From Saccharopolyspora gloriosae (lineage in GTDB: Bacteria > Actinomycetota > Actinomycetes > Mycobacteriales > Pseudonocardiaceae), in the NCBI RefSeq assembly GCF_014203325.1, contig NZ_JACHIV010000001.1, forward strand, positions 2,419,501 through 2,483,500: 64,000 bases of DNA, written 5' to 3'. Under the pieces are notes generated by a model that saw only the letters and a list, made by a program, of their open reading frames with translations, had not been told where the DNA came from and made no database searches. The position numbers and the translations under genes were made by a program. This document shows, piece by piece, positions 25,324-33,869 of the stretch. How positions within the stretch are numbered: the stretch's first letter is position 1; each line of letters starts with the position of its first letter.

Positions 25324-25373
25324 ATGTCAGTTGCTGACATCAACGGTAGCAGCCGATGGCAGCGGCTGTCATC
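25324..25373. promoter_or_regulatory. Two dyad operators between the SDR and tetR-type genes
   Basis: ATGTCAGTTGCTGACAT (25324-25340) is a perfect dyad with 7-bp arms. GATGGCAGCGGCTGTCATC (25355-25373) is a second dyad with one mismatch and a related half-site (TGTCA/TGGCA). Centres are 32 bp apart and lie between divergent starts, typical of TetR control of both genes. Confidence 0.7.
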
Positions 25374-25388
25374 GCTACTCTTCTGGGC

Positions 25389-25943
25389 ATGGCTCGATGG
25401 GAACCGGACGCGCAAGGGCGGATGATCCGCGCCGCCTTGGAGCTCTTCGCCGAGCGCGGCTTCGAGCAGACCACCGCTGGCGATATCGCCGCCCGCGCCG
25501 GCGTCACCGAGCGGACCTTCTTCCGGCACTTCGCCGACAAGCGCGAAGTCCTCTTCGACGGCTCCGGGACCATGCAGCGGACCGCCCACGACGCGATCCT
25601 CGCCGCGCCGGAGGAGCTGTCCCCGCTGGACGCGGCGTTGGCCGGCGCGGTCGCGGGCGGCGAGCTGCTGCGGGACCGCCGGGACCGCACCGTGCGGCGC
25701 TCCGCGATCATCGCGGCGAACCCGAGCCTGCAGGAACGCGAACTGCTCAAGCTCGCCTCGATGACGGACGCGACGATCCGGGCGCTGCACGAGCGCGGGG
25801 TCGACGAACCCACCGCGAGCCTCGCCGCGCACAGCGCGGTGACGGTCTTCCAGGTCGCGTTCGCGCGCTGGATCTCCGACGACCGGCCCGGTTTCGCCGA
25901 CTGCGTCGCCGACGCGGCGGCGGCGCTGCGCGCTCTGGAGTGA
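25389..25943 (+). CDS. TetR-family transcriptional regulator
   Basis: A 184-residue repressor-type protein. The N-terminal HTH is at about 13-60, with GDIAARAGVTERTFFRHFAD as recognition region; the C-terminal ligand domain is all-helical. ATG at 25389 (MARWEPDAQG) matches the family N-terminus; the start at 25356 lies inside the operator. It is divergent from the SDR, and a second SDR follows downstream. The ligand is unknown. Confidence 0.88.
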   Translation: MARWEPDAQGRMIRAALELFAERGFEQTTAGDIAARAGVTERTFFRHFADKREVLFDGSGTMQRTAHDAILAAPEELSPLDAALAGAVAGGELLRDRRDRTVRRSAIIAANPSLQERELLKLASMTDATIRALHERGVDEPTASLAAHSAVTVFQVAFARWISDDRPGFADCVADAAAALRALE

Positions 25944-26002
25944 CCGCGCCGCCACGGCTCGCGTAGGTTCGACGATGATCGACCAGCGCTAGGAGGACGA
26001 CC

Positions 26003-26803
26003 GTGGAGACGTTGCGGGACAAGGTCGCGGTGATCACCGGAGCGGCGAGCGGGATCGGCCGGGCCACCGCGTGGTCCCTGGTCGACCGGGGCGCGCGGGT
26101 CGTGATCGCCGACATCGACGCGGCGGGCGCCGAGCAGGTGGCCGGTGAGATCGCGGCGGCGGGCGGGTCCGCGCTCGCGGTGCCTTGTGACGTGGCGGCG
26201 GAGGGCGCGTTCGAGGCGCTGCGGGACTCCACTGCGGACGCGTTCGGCCGGGTCGACGTGGTGATGAACAACGCCGGAGTGCTGACCAGGGGGCTTCCCG
26301 AGCACATCCCGGTCGCGGAGTGGCAGCGGGTGCTCGACGTCAACCTGATGTCGGTGGTGCGCAGCAATTCCGCGTTCCTGCCGCTGCTGGTGGAGCAGGG
26401 CTCGGGGCACCTGGTGAACACCGCGTCGTTCGCCGGGCTGTTCACCTACTCCTACGACCGGTTGCCCTACGCGGCCTCGAAGGCGGCGCTGATCCAGCTC
26501 TCCGAAGGGCTCGCGCTGTACCTGCGACCGCAGGGCATCGGCGTCACCGTGCTGTGCCCCGGACCGGTGGTGACCGGTATCGCCGGGTCGATCCGCTCGT
26601 TCGGTCCGGAGACCACGACGCGCGGGCCCGGCCCGGAATTCGAGGCGCTGCAACCGGAACAGGTCGGCGAGCAGGTGGCGGAGGCGATCCTCGCGAACCG
26701 CTTCATGCTGCAGACCGACGACAACGTCCGCCCCCACCTGCGCAACCGAGCCGACAACTGGGACGCCTACCTCAACGACCGCATCACCGCCCTGGACGGA
26801 TGA
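26003..26803 (+). CDS. Classical short-chain dehydrogenase/reductase
   Basis: A 266-residue SDR with TGAASGIG (12-19), NNAGV, the catalytic Ser in NTASFAG and YAASK (155-159), i.e. a complete active site. The D after the second strand (IADID) hints at NAD preference. GTG at 26003 has AGGAGGACGACC in front. It lies 59 bp after the TetR gene in the same direction, so it may be co-transcribed. The substrate is unknown. Confidence 0.88.
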   Translation: METLRDKVAVITGAASGIGRATAWSLVDRGARVVIADIDAAGAEQVAGEIAAAGGSALAVPCDVAAEGAFEALRDSTADAFGRVDVVMNNAGVLTRGLPEHIPVAEWQRVLDVNLMSVVRSNSAFLPLLVEQGSGHLVNTASFAGLFTYSYDRLPYAASKAALIQLSEGLALYLRPQGIGVTVLCPGPVVTGIAGSIRSFGPETTTRGPGPEFEALQPEQVGEQVAEAILANRFMLQTDDNVRPHLRNRADNWDAYLNDRITALDG

Positions 26804-26814
26804 GGATCGTTGGT

Positions 26815-26955
26815 CTTGGCCTGCGCAGGAGTCGGGTGGCGGAACCTCAGCGGTTTCCTCGCTGCGGGATCATTTTTCCCAATGGCTCCGCCACGAGGGA
26901 AAAGCCGTCCTCGCGAGGAAACCGCTGAGGTTCCGCACCCGGACTCCTGCGCAGG
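26815..26955. repeat. Dispersed palindromic repeat, copy C (most symmetric)
   Basis: A near-perfect long inverted repeat. The outer arms contain CCTGCGCAGGAGTC and GACTCCTGCGCAGG-like strands; the inner arms are GCGGAACCTCAGCGGTTTCC and GGAAACCGCTGAGGTTCCGC, with the family core ATGGCTCCGCCAC between. It lies between convergent genes (SDR and F420 enzyme) and would form a very stable cruciform or RNA hairpin. Confidence 0.8.
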
Positions 26956-26981
26956 CCGTTCCGAACGGGGCCTGCGTCAGG

Positions 26982-27419
26982 TCACTTGGGGTCGAGCACG
27001 AAGACCGGGATGTGGCGGTCGGTCTTCTCCTGGTACTCGGCGTAGGACGGGAAGGCGGCTACGGCGCGCTCCCACCACTCGGCGCGTTCGGCACCCTCGA
27101 CCTCGCGGGCGACGTAGTCCTTGGTCGTGGCGCCGTCCTGGAGCGGGAACTCGGGGTGGGCCTTGATGTTGTAGTACCAGGTGGGGTGCTCCGGCGCACC
27201 GCCCTTGGAGGCGACGACCGCGTAGCTGCCGTTGTGCTCGACCCGCATCACGGGGGTGTGGCGCAGCTTCCCGGTCCGGGCGCCGCGCAACGTGAGCAGC
27301 ACGATCGGTGAGCCCTTGATGTCCAAGCCCTCGGTGGTCCCGGTCTCGCGGATCTTCTTCGTCTGGTCCTGAACCCAGTCGGTCGGGCTCAATTCCACTG
27401 CTTCGTCGCTGTTGCCCAC
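26982..27419 (-). CDS. F420/deazaflavin-dependent nitroreductase-family protein (Ddn-like)
   Basis: A 145-residue split-beta-barrel flavin/deazaflavin protein: [40 protein letters not shown] and [20 protein letters not shown] are the family landmarks, which form the F420 pocket in mycobacterial Ddn. Family members reduce quinones or nitro compounds with F420H2. It fits an actinomycete that makes F420. It is monocistronic, and its 3' end faces repeat copy C. Confidence 0.88.
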   Translation of the reverse strand: MGNSDEAVELSPTDWVQDQTKKIRETGTTEGLDIKGSPIVLLTLRGARTGKLRHTPVMRVEHNGSYAVVASKGGAPEHPTWYYNIKAHPEFPLQDGATTKDYVAREVEGAERAEWWERAVAAFPSYAEYQEKTDRHIPVFVLDPK

Positions 27420-27489
27420 TCGCTGCTCCTTGTGCGGTCGGTTCGAGAACCTCGATCGCGATGCCGGCGCACGACCGAGGCTGAAACGT

Positions 27490-28848
27490 TCAACGTCGCA
27501 CGCGCAGTGCTATTCCCGCGGTGCACAGGAACACTGCCGCCTCGTAGGCCATGGCGTGCCCGAAGGACTGCCCGGCCGTGAAGTACGTCGCACCGGCCAG
27601 CGCCACGCCGAGCGAACCGCCGAGCTGCTGGGCTGTCGGCAGCAATCCTGCGGCCGAGCCCGCCGCCGCGGGCTCCACTCCGGACAGCACCAGGGTGAAT
27701 GCCGAGGCGGTGAACACCCCGAACGCGGCCCCGGCAGGCACCAGCAGCGCGAGGGTCGCCCAGGTCGAGGAGATTCCGAGGATGAGCGCTGAGGCCGCCG
27801 CGGCGAACAACGCCGCCGCCACGGCGAGCAACCGGGGACCGAAGCGGGCGGCGAGCCGGGGAGCGACCCGGCTGCCCGCGATCGCCGCGATCGGATAGGG
27901 CGCGTTGAGCAGCCCGGCCGCCAGTGCGCTGTGGCCAGCGGAGATTTGCAAGTGCATCAGCAGCAGGTAGTTGAATGAGGGGAGGCCTGCGTTGAACATC
28001 AGCACCAGCAGGATCCCGGTGCGGGTAGTGGGGTCGCGCAGCACGCTCGGGTGCAGCAGGGGATCGCGGGCGCGGCGCTGAGTCAGGGCGAACGCGCCGA
28101 GGACCGTCCCGGAAACCGCGAAGCAGGCCCACGTCGACCAGGGCGCGAGATCCCGGCCGAGCGCGACCGGCAGGATCAGCGACCCGAGTCCCGTCGTGGC
28201 CAGTACGGCGCCCAGCCAGTCGACGGTGACTCCTGCGGCGGTCCGGCCACGAGGCAGCAGGCGGCTTCCGGCCAGCGCTAGCAGGCCGACCGGGACGTTC
28301 ACCAGGAAGACGAGCCGCCACCCGAACTCGTGCGGGGCGGCGGCGAGCAGCACGCCGCCCAGCGCCGGACCGATGAGCGAGGCGATGCCCATCGTCGCGG
28401 TGAGCAGGCCCAGCGCGTGCGGACGGCGCGCGACGGGCACCTCGGATTGGAGGATCGACAGGACTTGCGGCCCCATCAGCCCGCTGCCCACGCCTTGCAC
28501 GAGCCGCGCGAGCACCAGCAGCTCACCGGTGGGGGCGGCCGCGCAGGTCGCCGACGCGAGGACGAACAGCACTACACCGGTGGTGAACAGGCGCCGATAT
28601 CCGTATCGGTCGCCCAGCCGCCCCGCCGGGACCAGCGTGCAAGCGTAGGTGAGCGTGTACCCGGCCAGCACCAGTTGCGCGGCTCCCGGCCCGATTCGCA
28701 GGTCGCGTTGGATGGCGGGGAGTCCGACCTGAGCGATCGTGACGTCGAGCAGCTGCATGAACGTCGCGGTGAGCACGATCGGCAGCACCAGCCGGTTCGC
28801 GAGCCCTGGCCGGGCCGCGGTGGCTTCGCCGCTACCTGTGGAGATCAC
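27490..28848 (-). CDS. MFS drug:H+ antiporter (DHA2/EmrB-like)
   Basis: A 452-residue transporter with many hydrophobic helices (13-14 expected). It has family motif A ([12 protein letters not shown]), motif C-like [15 protein letters not shown], and the DHA2-type TM1 [20 protein letters not shown] at 28848 overlaps the stop of the upstream hydrolase (GTGA), so the two are coupled. Export of a small toxic compound or antibiotic is the usual role. The divergent LysR gene is the likely regulator. Confidence 0.88.
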   Translation of the reverse strand: MISTGSGEATAARPGLANRLVLPIVLTATFMQLLDVTIAQVGLPAIQRDLRIGPGAAQLVLAGYTLTYACTLVPAGRLGDRYGYRRLFTTGVVLFVLASATCAAAPTGELLVLARLVQGVGSGLMGPQVLSILQSEVPVARRPHALGLLTATMGIASLIGPALGGVLLAAAPHEFGWRLVFLVNVPVGLLALAGSRLLPRGRTAAGVTVDWLGAVLATTGLGSLILPVALGRDLAPWSTWACFAVSGTVLGAFALTQRRARDPLLHPSVLRDPTTRTGILLVLMFNAGLPSFNYLLLMHLQISAGHSALAAGLLNAPYPIAAIAGSRVAPRLAARFGPRLLAVAAALFAAAASALILGISSTWATLALLVPAGAAFGVFTASAFTLVLSGVEPAAAGSAAGLLPTAQQLGGSLGVALAGATYFTAGQSFGHAMAYEAAVFLCTAGIALRVRR

Positions 28849-29717
28849 TCGGCGGCCCGCGGGCGGCGCAGCACCGACATCAGCGCGGCGGCCAGGTCGT
28901 CCGGACGGGCGGCGAACGGGGTGTGCCCGCCCGGCAGCGTGCTGACCGCGAAGGGGTGCTCGGGCATGGCCGCGTCGGCTTCGGCGATCATCAGGTCCTG
29001 CGTGGCGGGAGCGAGGGCCCGGTCCGATGCGCAGCGCACGAAGGCGCGCGGCACGGCTCCCCAGCGGTCGGCGGTCACGGTGACCGCGGTGGTCGGAATC
29101 GCGATCGGCAGGTCCGGGCTCAACGCGTGCCGCCAGCGGGTGAACGCGGCCGCCGGGGTGTCGCTGTAGTGGGTGCGGCGCAGTTCCTCGACGTAGTCGG
29201 GGTCGGTGGACAGCGGGTTGATCCGCATCGCGCCGAGGGCCTCGGAATCGCCGATGTACAGGCTCGCGCCGAGCGCGTCGGCGTTCTCCGGTGCGGTGAT
29301 GTAGTCGGCGAACCGGGGCCGACCGGCCGGGACGAACGCCGACAAGTAGACCTGCAGGTCCACCAGTTCCGGCGCGAGTTCCGCCGCGAGCGAGGCCGGG
29401 CCGCCACCCGCGCTGTGCGAGACGAGCACCACCTGCGAATGCCGGCGCGCACCGCGCAGCACCGCGACGATCGCGGCCGCGGCCTCGTCCATCGTCATGC
29501 CGGCCAGCGCGGACTTCTCGGTGTCCAGTCCGGGCTGGCCGGGTTCGGCGTAACCGCTCGGCAGCGGCGCGTCGAAGCCGTGTCCGGGCAGGTCGACGGC
29601 GACGCTCGCGGCGCCGCGAGCGGTGAGGGCGCGCTGCGCGGCCGCCCATTGCGCGGACGAGTGCCAAGCTCCGTGCACGAGCACGAACACGGCGTCCACT
29701 GTGGATGAATCAGTCAT
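28845..29717 (-). CDS. Alpha/beta-fold hydrolase
   Basis: A 290-residue alpha/beta hydrolase of the plant MES/HNL-like group: oxyanion HGAWHSSAQW at 15-24, nucleophile elbow SHSAGG (Ser near 102) and the catalytic His in LPGGHTPF near 267. Esterase activity on a small ester is likely. It forms an operon with the MFS exporter (4-bp overlap) and is divergent from a LysR gene. Together they could modify and expel a compound, which is inference from context. Confidence 0.85.
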   Translation of the reverse strand: MTDSSTVDAVFVLVHGAWHSSAQWAAAQRALTARGAASVAVDLPGHGFDAPLPSGYAEPGQPGLDTEKSALAGMTMDEAAAAIVAVLRGARRHSQVVLVSHSAGGGPASLAAELAPELVDLQVYLSAFVPAGRPRFADYITAPENADALGASLYIGDSEALGAMRINPLSTDPDYVEELRRTHYSDTPAAAFTRWRHALSPDLPIAIPTTAVTVTADRWGAVPRAFVRCASDRALAPATQDLMIAEADAAMPEHPFAVSTLPGGHTPFAARPDDLAAALMSVLRRPRAAE

Positions 29718-29800
29718 GGTGCTGCTCTTCCTGCTGGGCGTGCGCCCGTGATCCCGAGCGCACGCCCAGTCCAGCCGCCGATCACGCGCCGATCCACCGG

Positions 29801-29826
29801 GATATCTCGCAAGCGCGTTCGTGATA
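29801..29826. promoter_or_regulatory. Candidate LysR-type operator
   Basis: GATATC repeats bound a 26-bp dyad (GATATCTCGC at 29801 and GTTCGTGATATC ending 29826-29827) in the 142-bp gap between the divergent hydrolase and LysR genes. It contains the ATC-N-GAT type symmetry of LysR sites. Confidence 0.55.
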
Positions 29827-29859
29827 TCTCACCGGAATGAAGGGGCGTAGGCTCGCCAG

Positions 29860-30768
29860 GTGGAAGCCCGGCACCTGCGCTACGCGCTCGCCCTCGCCGA
29901 ACACCAGCACTTCGGCCGCGCGGCCACCGCCATCGGCATCGCGCAACCCCCGCTGTCCAAGCAGATCGCCGCCCTGGAACGGGAAGTCGGCGCCCCGCTG
30001 TTCGACCGCACGCCGCACGGCGTGTTCCCGACCGCGGCGGGGGAGGCGTTCCTGGACCGGGCGCGGCGGGCGCTGGCGGAGATGACGGCCGCAGCAGGAG
30101 ACGCCGGACGGGCCGCGCGCGGCGAAACGGGTCGGCTGCGGCTGGGGTTCATCGGCTCGGCGCTGCTGGAACTGCTGCCGCGGCTGCTGGGCCGCTTCGG
30201 TCGCGAGCACCCCGACGTGCGGATGCAGGTGCAGGAACTGTCGACCGCGCACAGCGCCGCCGCGCTGCTGGCCGGGGACCTCGACCTCGCCATCGGGCGC
30301 GGCGCCCCTCGCGGCGCGGGAGCCGAGAACCTCACCTCGGTCACCGTCGGCACCGACCGGCTCGTCGCCGTCGTCGGCTCCGCCCACCCCTACGCGGGGC
30401 AGGCCGCGGTGCGCGCGGAACAACTGCGCGAGCAGGCCCTGATCATCACCCCGGCCGACGAGGAGCCCTACGTCCGCGCCGGCCTGCGCCAGCTGCTCGG
30501 CGAGGACGCGCCCGCGCTCCGCCGCGCCACCGAGGCCCGCGACGTGCACACCATCGTCGGGCTCGCCGCGTGCGGCCTCGGCGTGGGCCTCGTCCCGGCC
30601 TGCGTGCGCGCCGCCCCCCGCCCGGACACCTGGATCAGCGAAGTGCGCCCGCGCATCGACCTGCCGGAACTGGTGATGTCGTTCCGGACGCGGGACCGCT
30701 CCCCGGTGCTCGCCGCGTTCCTGGACACGACCCGCGAACAGTGCCCCGAAGTCGGCGGGAGGATCTGA
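29860..30768 (+). CDS. LysR-family transcriptional regulator
   Basis: A 302-residue LTTR. The N-terminal HTH is at 1-60 (HFGRAATAIGIAQPPLSKQI), followed by the linker helix and an effector domain from about 90 (GRLRLGFIGSALLELLPRLL). GTG at 29860 is preceded by CTCGCCAGGTG rather than a strong RBS. It is divergent from the hydrolase-MFS operon and probably activates it in response to the compound handled. Confidence 0.9.
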   Translation: MEARHLRYALALAEHQHFGRAATAIGIAQPPLSKQIAALEREVGAPLFDRTPHGVFPTAAGEAFLDRARRALAEMTAAAGDAGRAARGETGRLRLGFIGSALLELLPRLLGRFGREHPDVRMQVQELSTAHSAAALLAGDLDLAIGRGAPRGAGAENLTSVTVGTDRLVAVVGSAHPYAGQAAVRAEQLREQALIITPADEEPYVRAGLRQLLGEDAPALRRATEARDVHTIVGLAACGLGVGLVPACVRAAPRPDTWISEVRPRIDLPELVMSFRTRDRSPVLAAFLDTTREQCPEVGGRI

Positions 30769-30784
30769 TCTCGTCCGGCGCAGC

Positions 30785-30895
30785 GGGTCGGGTGGCGGAA
30801 CCGCAGCGAGAAGAACGCTGAGAACCCGCGGCGGTGCTGGTGGGCATGGTGGTCACTGCTCAGCGGCTTCGCCGCTGACAGGACAAGGATCAACG
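30785..30895 (-). repeat. Dispersed palindromic repeat, copy D (core lost)
   Basis: Contains GGGTCGGGTGGCGGAACCGC, then directly GCTGAGAACCCGCGG and CTCAGCGGCTTCGCCGCTGA with GACAAGGATCAA. Reverse complement matches the outer parts of copies B and G, while the central hairpin is missing. It starts about 17 bp after the LysR stop. Confidence 0.65.
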
Positions 30896-30950
30896 ACGCC
30901 GTCCACCTGGAAGGACAGGATCAAAGGTAGGAGGTCAGCGGATTCAGGTC

Positions 30951-31100
30951 ATGGCGGCACTCCGTGAGGAGGCGGTTGCGGAGCACCGAAGTGGACCGAG
31001 CCGGTGGCTGACCGCGGCGCTCGTGCTCAGCAGTGCAGCGATCACGGTGCTCGGCGTCTACACCGTGCTGGAGGTCTTCGGCATCTCGCCGGGAGGTTGA
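30951..31100 (+). CDS. Small single-pass membrane protein (candidate)
   Basis: A 49-residue frame: a charged N-terminus (MAALREEAVAEHRSGPSRW), then a hydrophobic helix (LTAALVLSSAAITVLGVYTV) and the tail LEVFGISPGG. The composition is that of a real small membrane protein and the third-codon GC is high, but the nearest Shine-Dalgarno (AGGAGGT near 30928) is too far upstream. It lies between repeat copy D and the gamma-glutamyltransferase gene. Function unknown. Confidence 0.4.
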   Translation: MAALREEAVAEHRSGPSRWLTAALVLSSAAITVLGVYTVLEVFGISPGG

Positions 31101-31205
31101 CCGGCGCGGAGGTCGTGACGGGCGGGGATGCCGGTGCATCCGTGCTTGGATCTCCGACCGGTCGTGGTGTTGACTGTCCCGGACCCGACCGGCGGAAGGA
31201 CCAGG

Positions 31206-32993
31206 TTGTTCACCACCCGACCGACCCTGCAGGGCACGCACGGCATGGTGTCCTCGACGCACTGGCTGGCGTCCTCGGCCGCGATGGCGGTGCTGGAGGA
31301 CGACGGCAACGCCTTCGACGCGGCGGTGGCGGCCGGGTTCGTCCTGCACGTCGTGGAACCGCACCTGAACGGTCCGGCCGGTGAGGTCCCGATCATCTTC
31401 GCCCCCGCCGGGGGTGCGCCGACCGTGCTGTGCGGGCAGGGCCCGGCGCCCGCCGGGGCGACCATCGAGCACTACCGCGACCTGGGGCTGGAACTGGTTC
31501 CCGGCACCGGGCCGCTGGCCGCGGCCGTGCCCGGCGCGTTCGACGCGTGGCTGCTGCTGTTGCGCGACCACGGCACGAAAACCCTCGCCGACGTGCTCAA
31601 GTACGCCATCGGCTACGCCGAGAACGGGCACCCGGCGGTGGAGCGCATCGGGCAGACCGTGCGCACGGTGCGCGAGCTGTTCACCTCGGAGTGGGCCGCC
31701 TCCGCCGAGCTCTACCTGCCCGGCGGTGAGCCGCCCGCGCCCGGTGCGCTGCTGCGCAACCCGGCGCTGGCGCGGACGTGGCGCCGCGTGCTCGCCGAGG
31801 CCGAGGCCGCCGGGGCGTCCCGCGAGGCGCAGCTCGACGCGGCCCGGCGGGTGTGGCGCGAGGGGTTCATCGCCGAAGCTCTCGCCGACGCCGCCGCTCA
31901 GTCCACGATGGACAGTTCAGGGGGGCGGCACGCCGGCACCCTCACCGGTGATGACCTCGCCGGATTCACCGCCACCTACGAGGAACCCGCCACCTACGAC
32001 TGGAACGGCTGGACCGTCTGCAAGGCCGGGCTGTGGAGCCAAGGTCCGGTGCTGCTGCAGCAGCTCGCGCTGCTGCCCGACGCGCTCGACCTCGACACCC
32101 CGGAATACCTGCACACCCTCATCGAAGGCACCAAGCTCGCGATGGCCGACCGGGAGGCCTGGTACGGCGACAGCACCGACGTCACCGTCGACGACCTGCT
32201 CGACCCCGCCTACAACGACCAGCGCCGCGCCCTCATCGGCGAGCGGGCCTCGACCGAGCTCCGCCCCGGCAGCCCCGGCGGACGCGTCCCCAAGCTCAGC
32301 GCGCACGCCCAGCGGGTGCAGCACGGGCCGCTGGACCTGATCGCGCCAGCGGGCGCGGGCGAACCCACGGTGGCGCGCAGCGGTGAGACCCGCGGCGACA
32401 CCTGCCACCTGGACATCGTGGACCGGTGGGGCAACATGATCGCCGCGACGCCCAGCGGCGGCTGGCTGCACTCCAACCCGGTGATCGGCGAACTCGGCTT
32501 CCCGCTGGGCACCCGCTTGCAGATGGCGTGGCTCGACCCGGACCTGCCGAACTCGCTGGCCCCCGGCAAGCGGCCGCGCACCACCCTGACCCCGTCGCTG
32601 GCGTTGCGCGGCGACGAACCCGTGCTCGCGTTCGGCACTCCCGGCGGCGACCAGCAGGACCAGTGGAGCACGCACTTCTTCCTCTCCGTCGCCCTGCGCG
32701 AGCAGGTGCGCGGCGGCTACGACCTGCAAGGCGCCATCGACGCGCCGAACTGGCACTCCGAGAGCTTCCCCGGCTCGTTCTACCCGCGCGCCATGCGTCC
32801 CGGCGCCGTCACCGTGGAGTCCCGCATCGGCTACTCGGCGATCGCCGAGCTGCGGCGCCGCGGGCACGACGTGGCCGTGGGGGAGCCGTGGTCGGAGGGC
32901 AGGCTCAGCGCGGTCGCGCGCGACCCGGAGACCGGCATCCTCTCCGCGGCGGCGAATCCGCGCGGCATGCAGGGGTACGCGGTAGGCCGTTGA
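31206..32993 (+). CDS. Gamma-glutamyltransferase family protein
   Basis: A 595-residue Ntn-hydrolase. TTG at 31206 is chosen: it has GGAAGGA 6-8 nt upstream and gives MFTTRPTLQGTHGMVSSTHW, the normal N-terminus; the frame from 31128 adds unrelated residues. NAFDAAVAAGF and VVEPHLNG(PAG) belong to the large chain. Autocleavage is expected before Thr in GDTCHLDIVD (near 398), and the small chain contains WGNMIAATPSGGW and TPSLAL. No signal peptide is seen, so it is predicted cytosolic, as in acylase- or GGT-like groups acting on gamma-glutamyl or acyl amides. The substrate is not deducible. Confidence 0.88.
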   Translation: MFTTRPTLQGTHGMVSSTHWLASSAAMAVLEDDGNAFDAAVAAGFVLHVVEPHLNGPAGEVPIIFAPAGGAPTVLCGQGPAPAGATIEHYRDLGLELVPGTGPLAAAVPGAFDAWLLLLRDHGTKTLADVLKYAIGYAENGHPAVERIGQTVRTVRELFTSEWAASAELYLPGGEPPAPGALLRNPALARTWRRVLAEAEAAGASREAQLDAARRVWREGFIAEALADAAAQSTMDSSGGRHAGTLTGDDLAGFTATYEEPATYDWNGWTVCKAGLWSQGPVLLQQLALLPDALDLDTPEYLHTLIEGTKLAMADREAWYGDSTDVTVDDLLDPAYNDQRRALIGERASTELRPGSPGGRVPKLSAHAQRVQHGPLDLIAPAGAGEPTVARSGETRGDTCHLDIVDRWGNMIAATPSGGWLHSNPVIGELGFPLGTRLQMAWLDPDLPNSLAPGKRPRTTLTPSLALRGDEPVLAFGTPGGDQQDQWSTHFFLSVALREQVRGGYDLQGAIDAPNWHSESFPGSFYPRAMRPGAVTVESRIGYSAIAELRRRGHDVAVGEPWSEGRLSAVARDPETGILSAAANPRGMQGYAVGR

Positions 32994-33002
32994 CGCCGGA
33001 GT

Positions 33003-33023
33003 GTGATCGAAAAGTCCGATCAC
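33003..33023 (+). terminator. Hairpin after the gamma-glutamyltransferase gene
   Basis: GTGATCG and CGATCAC pair exactly around an AAAAGTC loop, 9 bp after the stop. Short but well placed. Confidence 0.5.
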
Positions 33024-33122
33024 GCCGAACCATAGGGCCGAATGGAGCATTGTCCGTTCCACGTTCGGAGGACAGGATGGAGCCTCAACGGCTCTTGCCC
33101 GACCTCGAAGGACGACCCCGCT

Positions 33123-33797
33123 GTGCCCCAGCCCACCGCCGTGCGCGGTCTGCGTCGCGTTGAACTGATCACCACCGACCTGGATGGTGCGGCGCTGTTC
33201 CACCAGAACCTGCTGGGCTGGCGGGTGTGGGACTCGGCGGCGGGCGGTTTCGAGTGCTGGGTCGGCGAGCGGCACTGCGCCTCGATGCGTCCCGCCACGC
33301 ACGGTGTGCGCCCCGGCTGGTACGTGGTGTTCGCCGGCGCGCGCCACGACGGTGATCTCGTCGGACCCGACGAGGTCACCGCGCGGATGGTGACCGGCCG
33401 CGCCCAGCACGGCCCGTGGGCGCCGGGCCCGCGCCGCGGCGAGCCCTGCTGGTTGGACCTGTGCACGGGTGCCCCGGAACGGGCGGACGCGTTCTGGGCG
33501 CCGACGCTGGGCTGGGCGGTGCAGGACGGGCGCTACCTCACCGGTGGCCGCCTGCTCTCCGCGCGTTCCGGGCGGTGCGTCGACGGCCGCTGGGACTGGC
33601 TGTGCCACTTCGCCACCGAGGACGTGGACTTCGCGGCGAACCGCGCGGTCCAAGGCGGCGGCCGGGTCGTGGACGGCCTGCACCACCCCGTGCTCGGCGA
33701 GGTCGTCGTCATCGCCGACCCGCAGGGCGCGGTCTACGGCCTCGCCACCGACATCGGCCGCTGGGGCGGCTCCCCGGCCGAAGGCTCCGGCCGTTGA
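33123..33797 (+). CDS. VOC-superfamily protein (two glyoxalase/bleomycin-resistance domains)
   Basis: A 224-residue protein with two tandem VOC modules, about 8-110 (RGLRRVELITTDLDGAALFH, ending GWYVVFAG) and about 118-215 (GEPCWLDLCTGAPERADAFW, ending VIADPQGAVYGLA). GTG at 33123 follows GAAGGA; the upstream frame from 33042 seems untranslated. Such tandem VOC proteins are metal-dependent lyases, dioxygenases or antibiotic-binding proteins. Nothing here decides which. Confidence 0.8.
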   Translation: MPQPTAVRGLRRVELITTDLDGAALFHQNLLGWRVWDSAAGGFECWVGERHCASMRPATHGVRPGWYVVFAGARHDGDLVGPDEVTARMVTGRAQHGPWAPGPRRGEPCWLDLCTGAPERADAFWAPTLGWAVQDGRYLTGGRLLSARSGRCVDGRWDWLCHFATEDVDFAANRAVQGGGRVVDGLHHPVLGEVVVIADPQGAVYGLATDIGRWGGSPAEGSGR

Positions 33798-33869
33798 GGG
33801 CGCTCGCGGACTGATCGTTCGATCCGCTTCGCGCCCGCGGAGGAACCACGGGCACCTGTTCGGGCCGCC

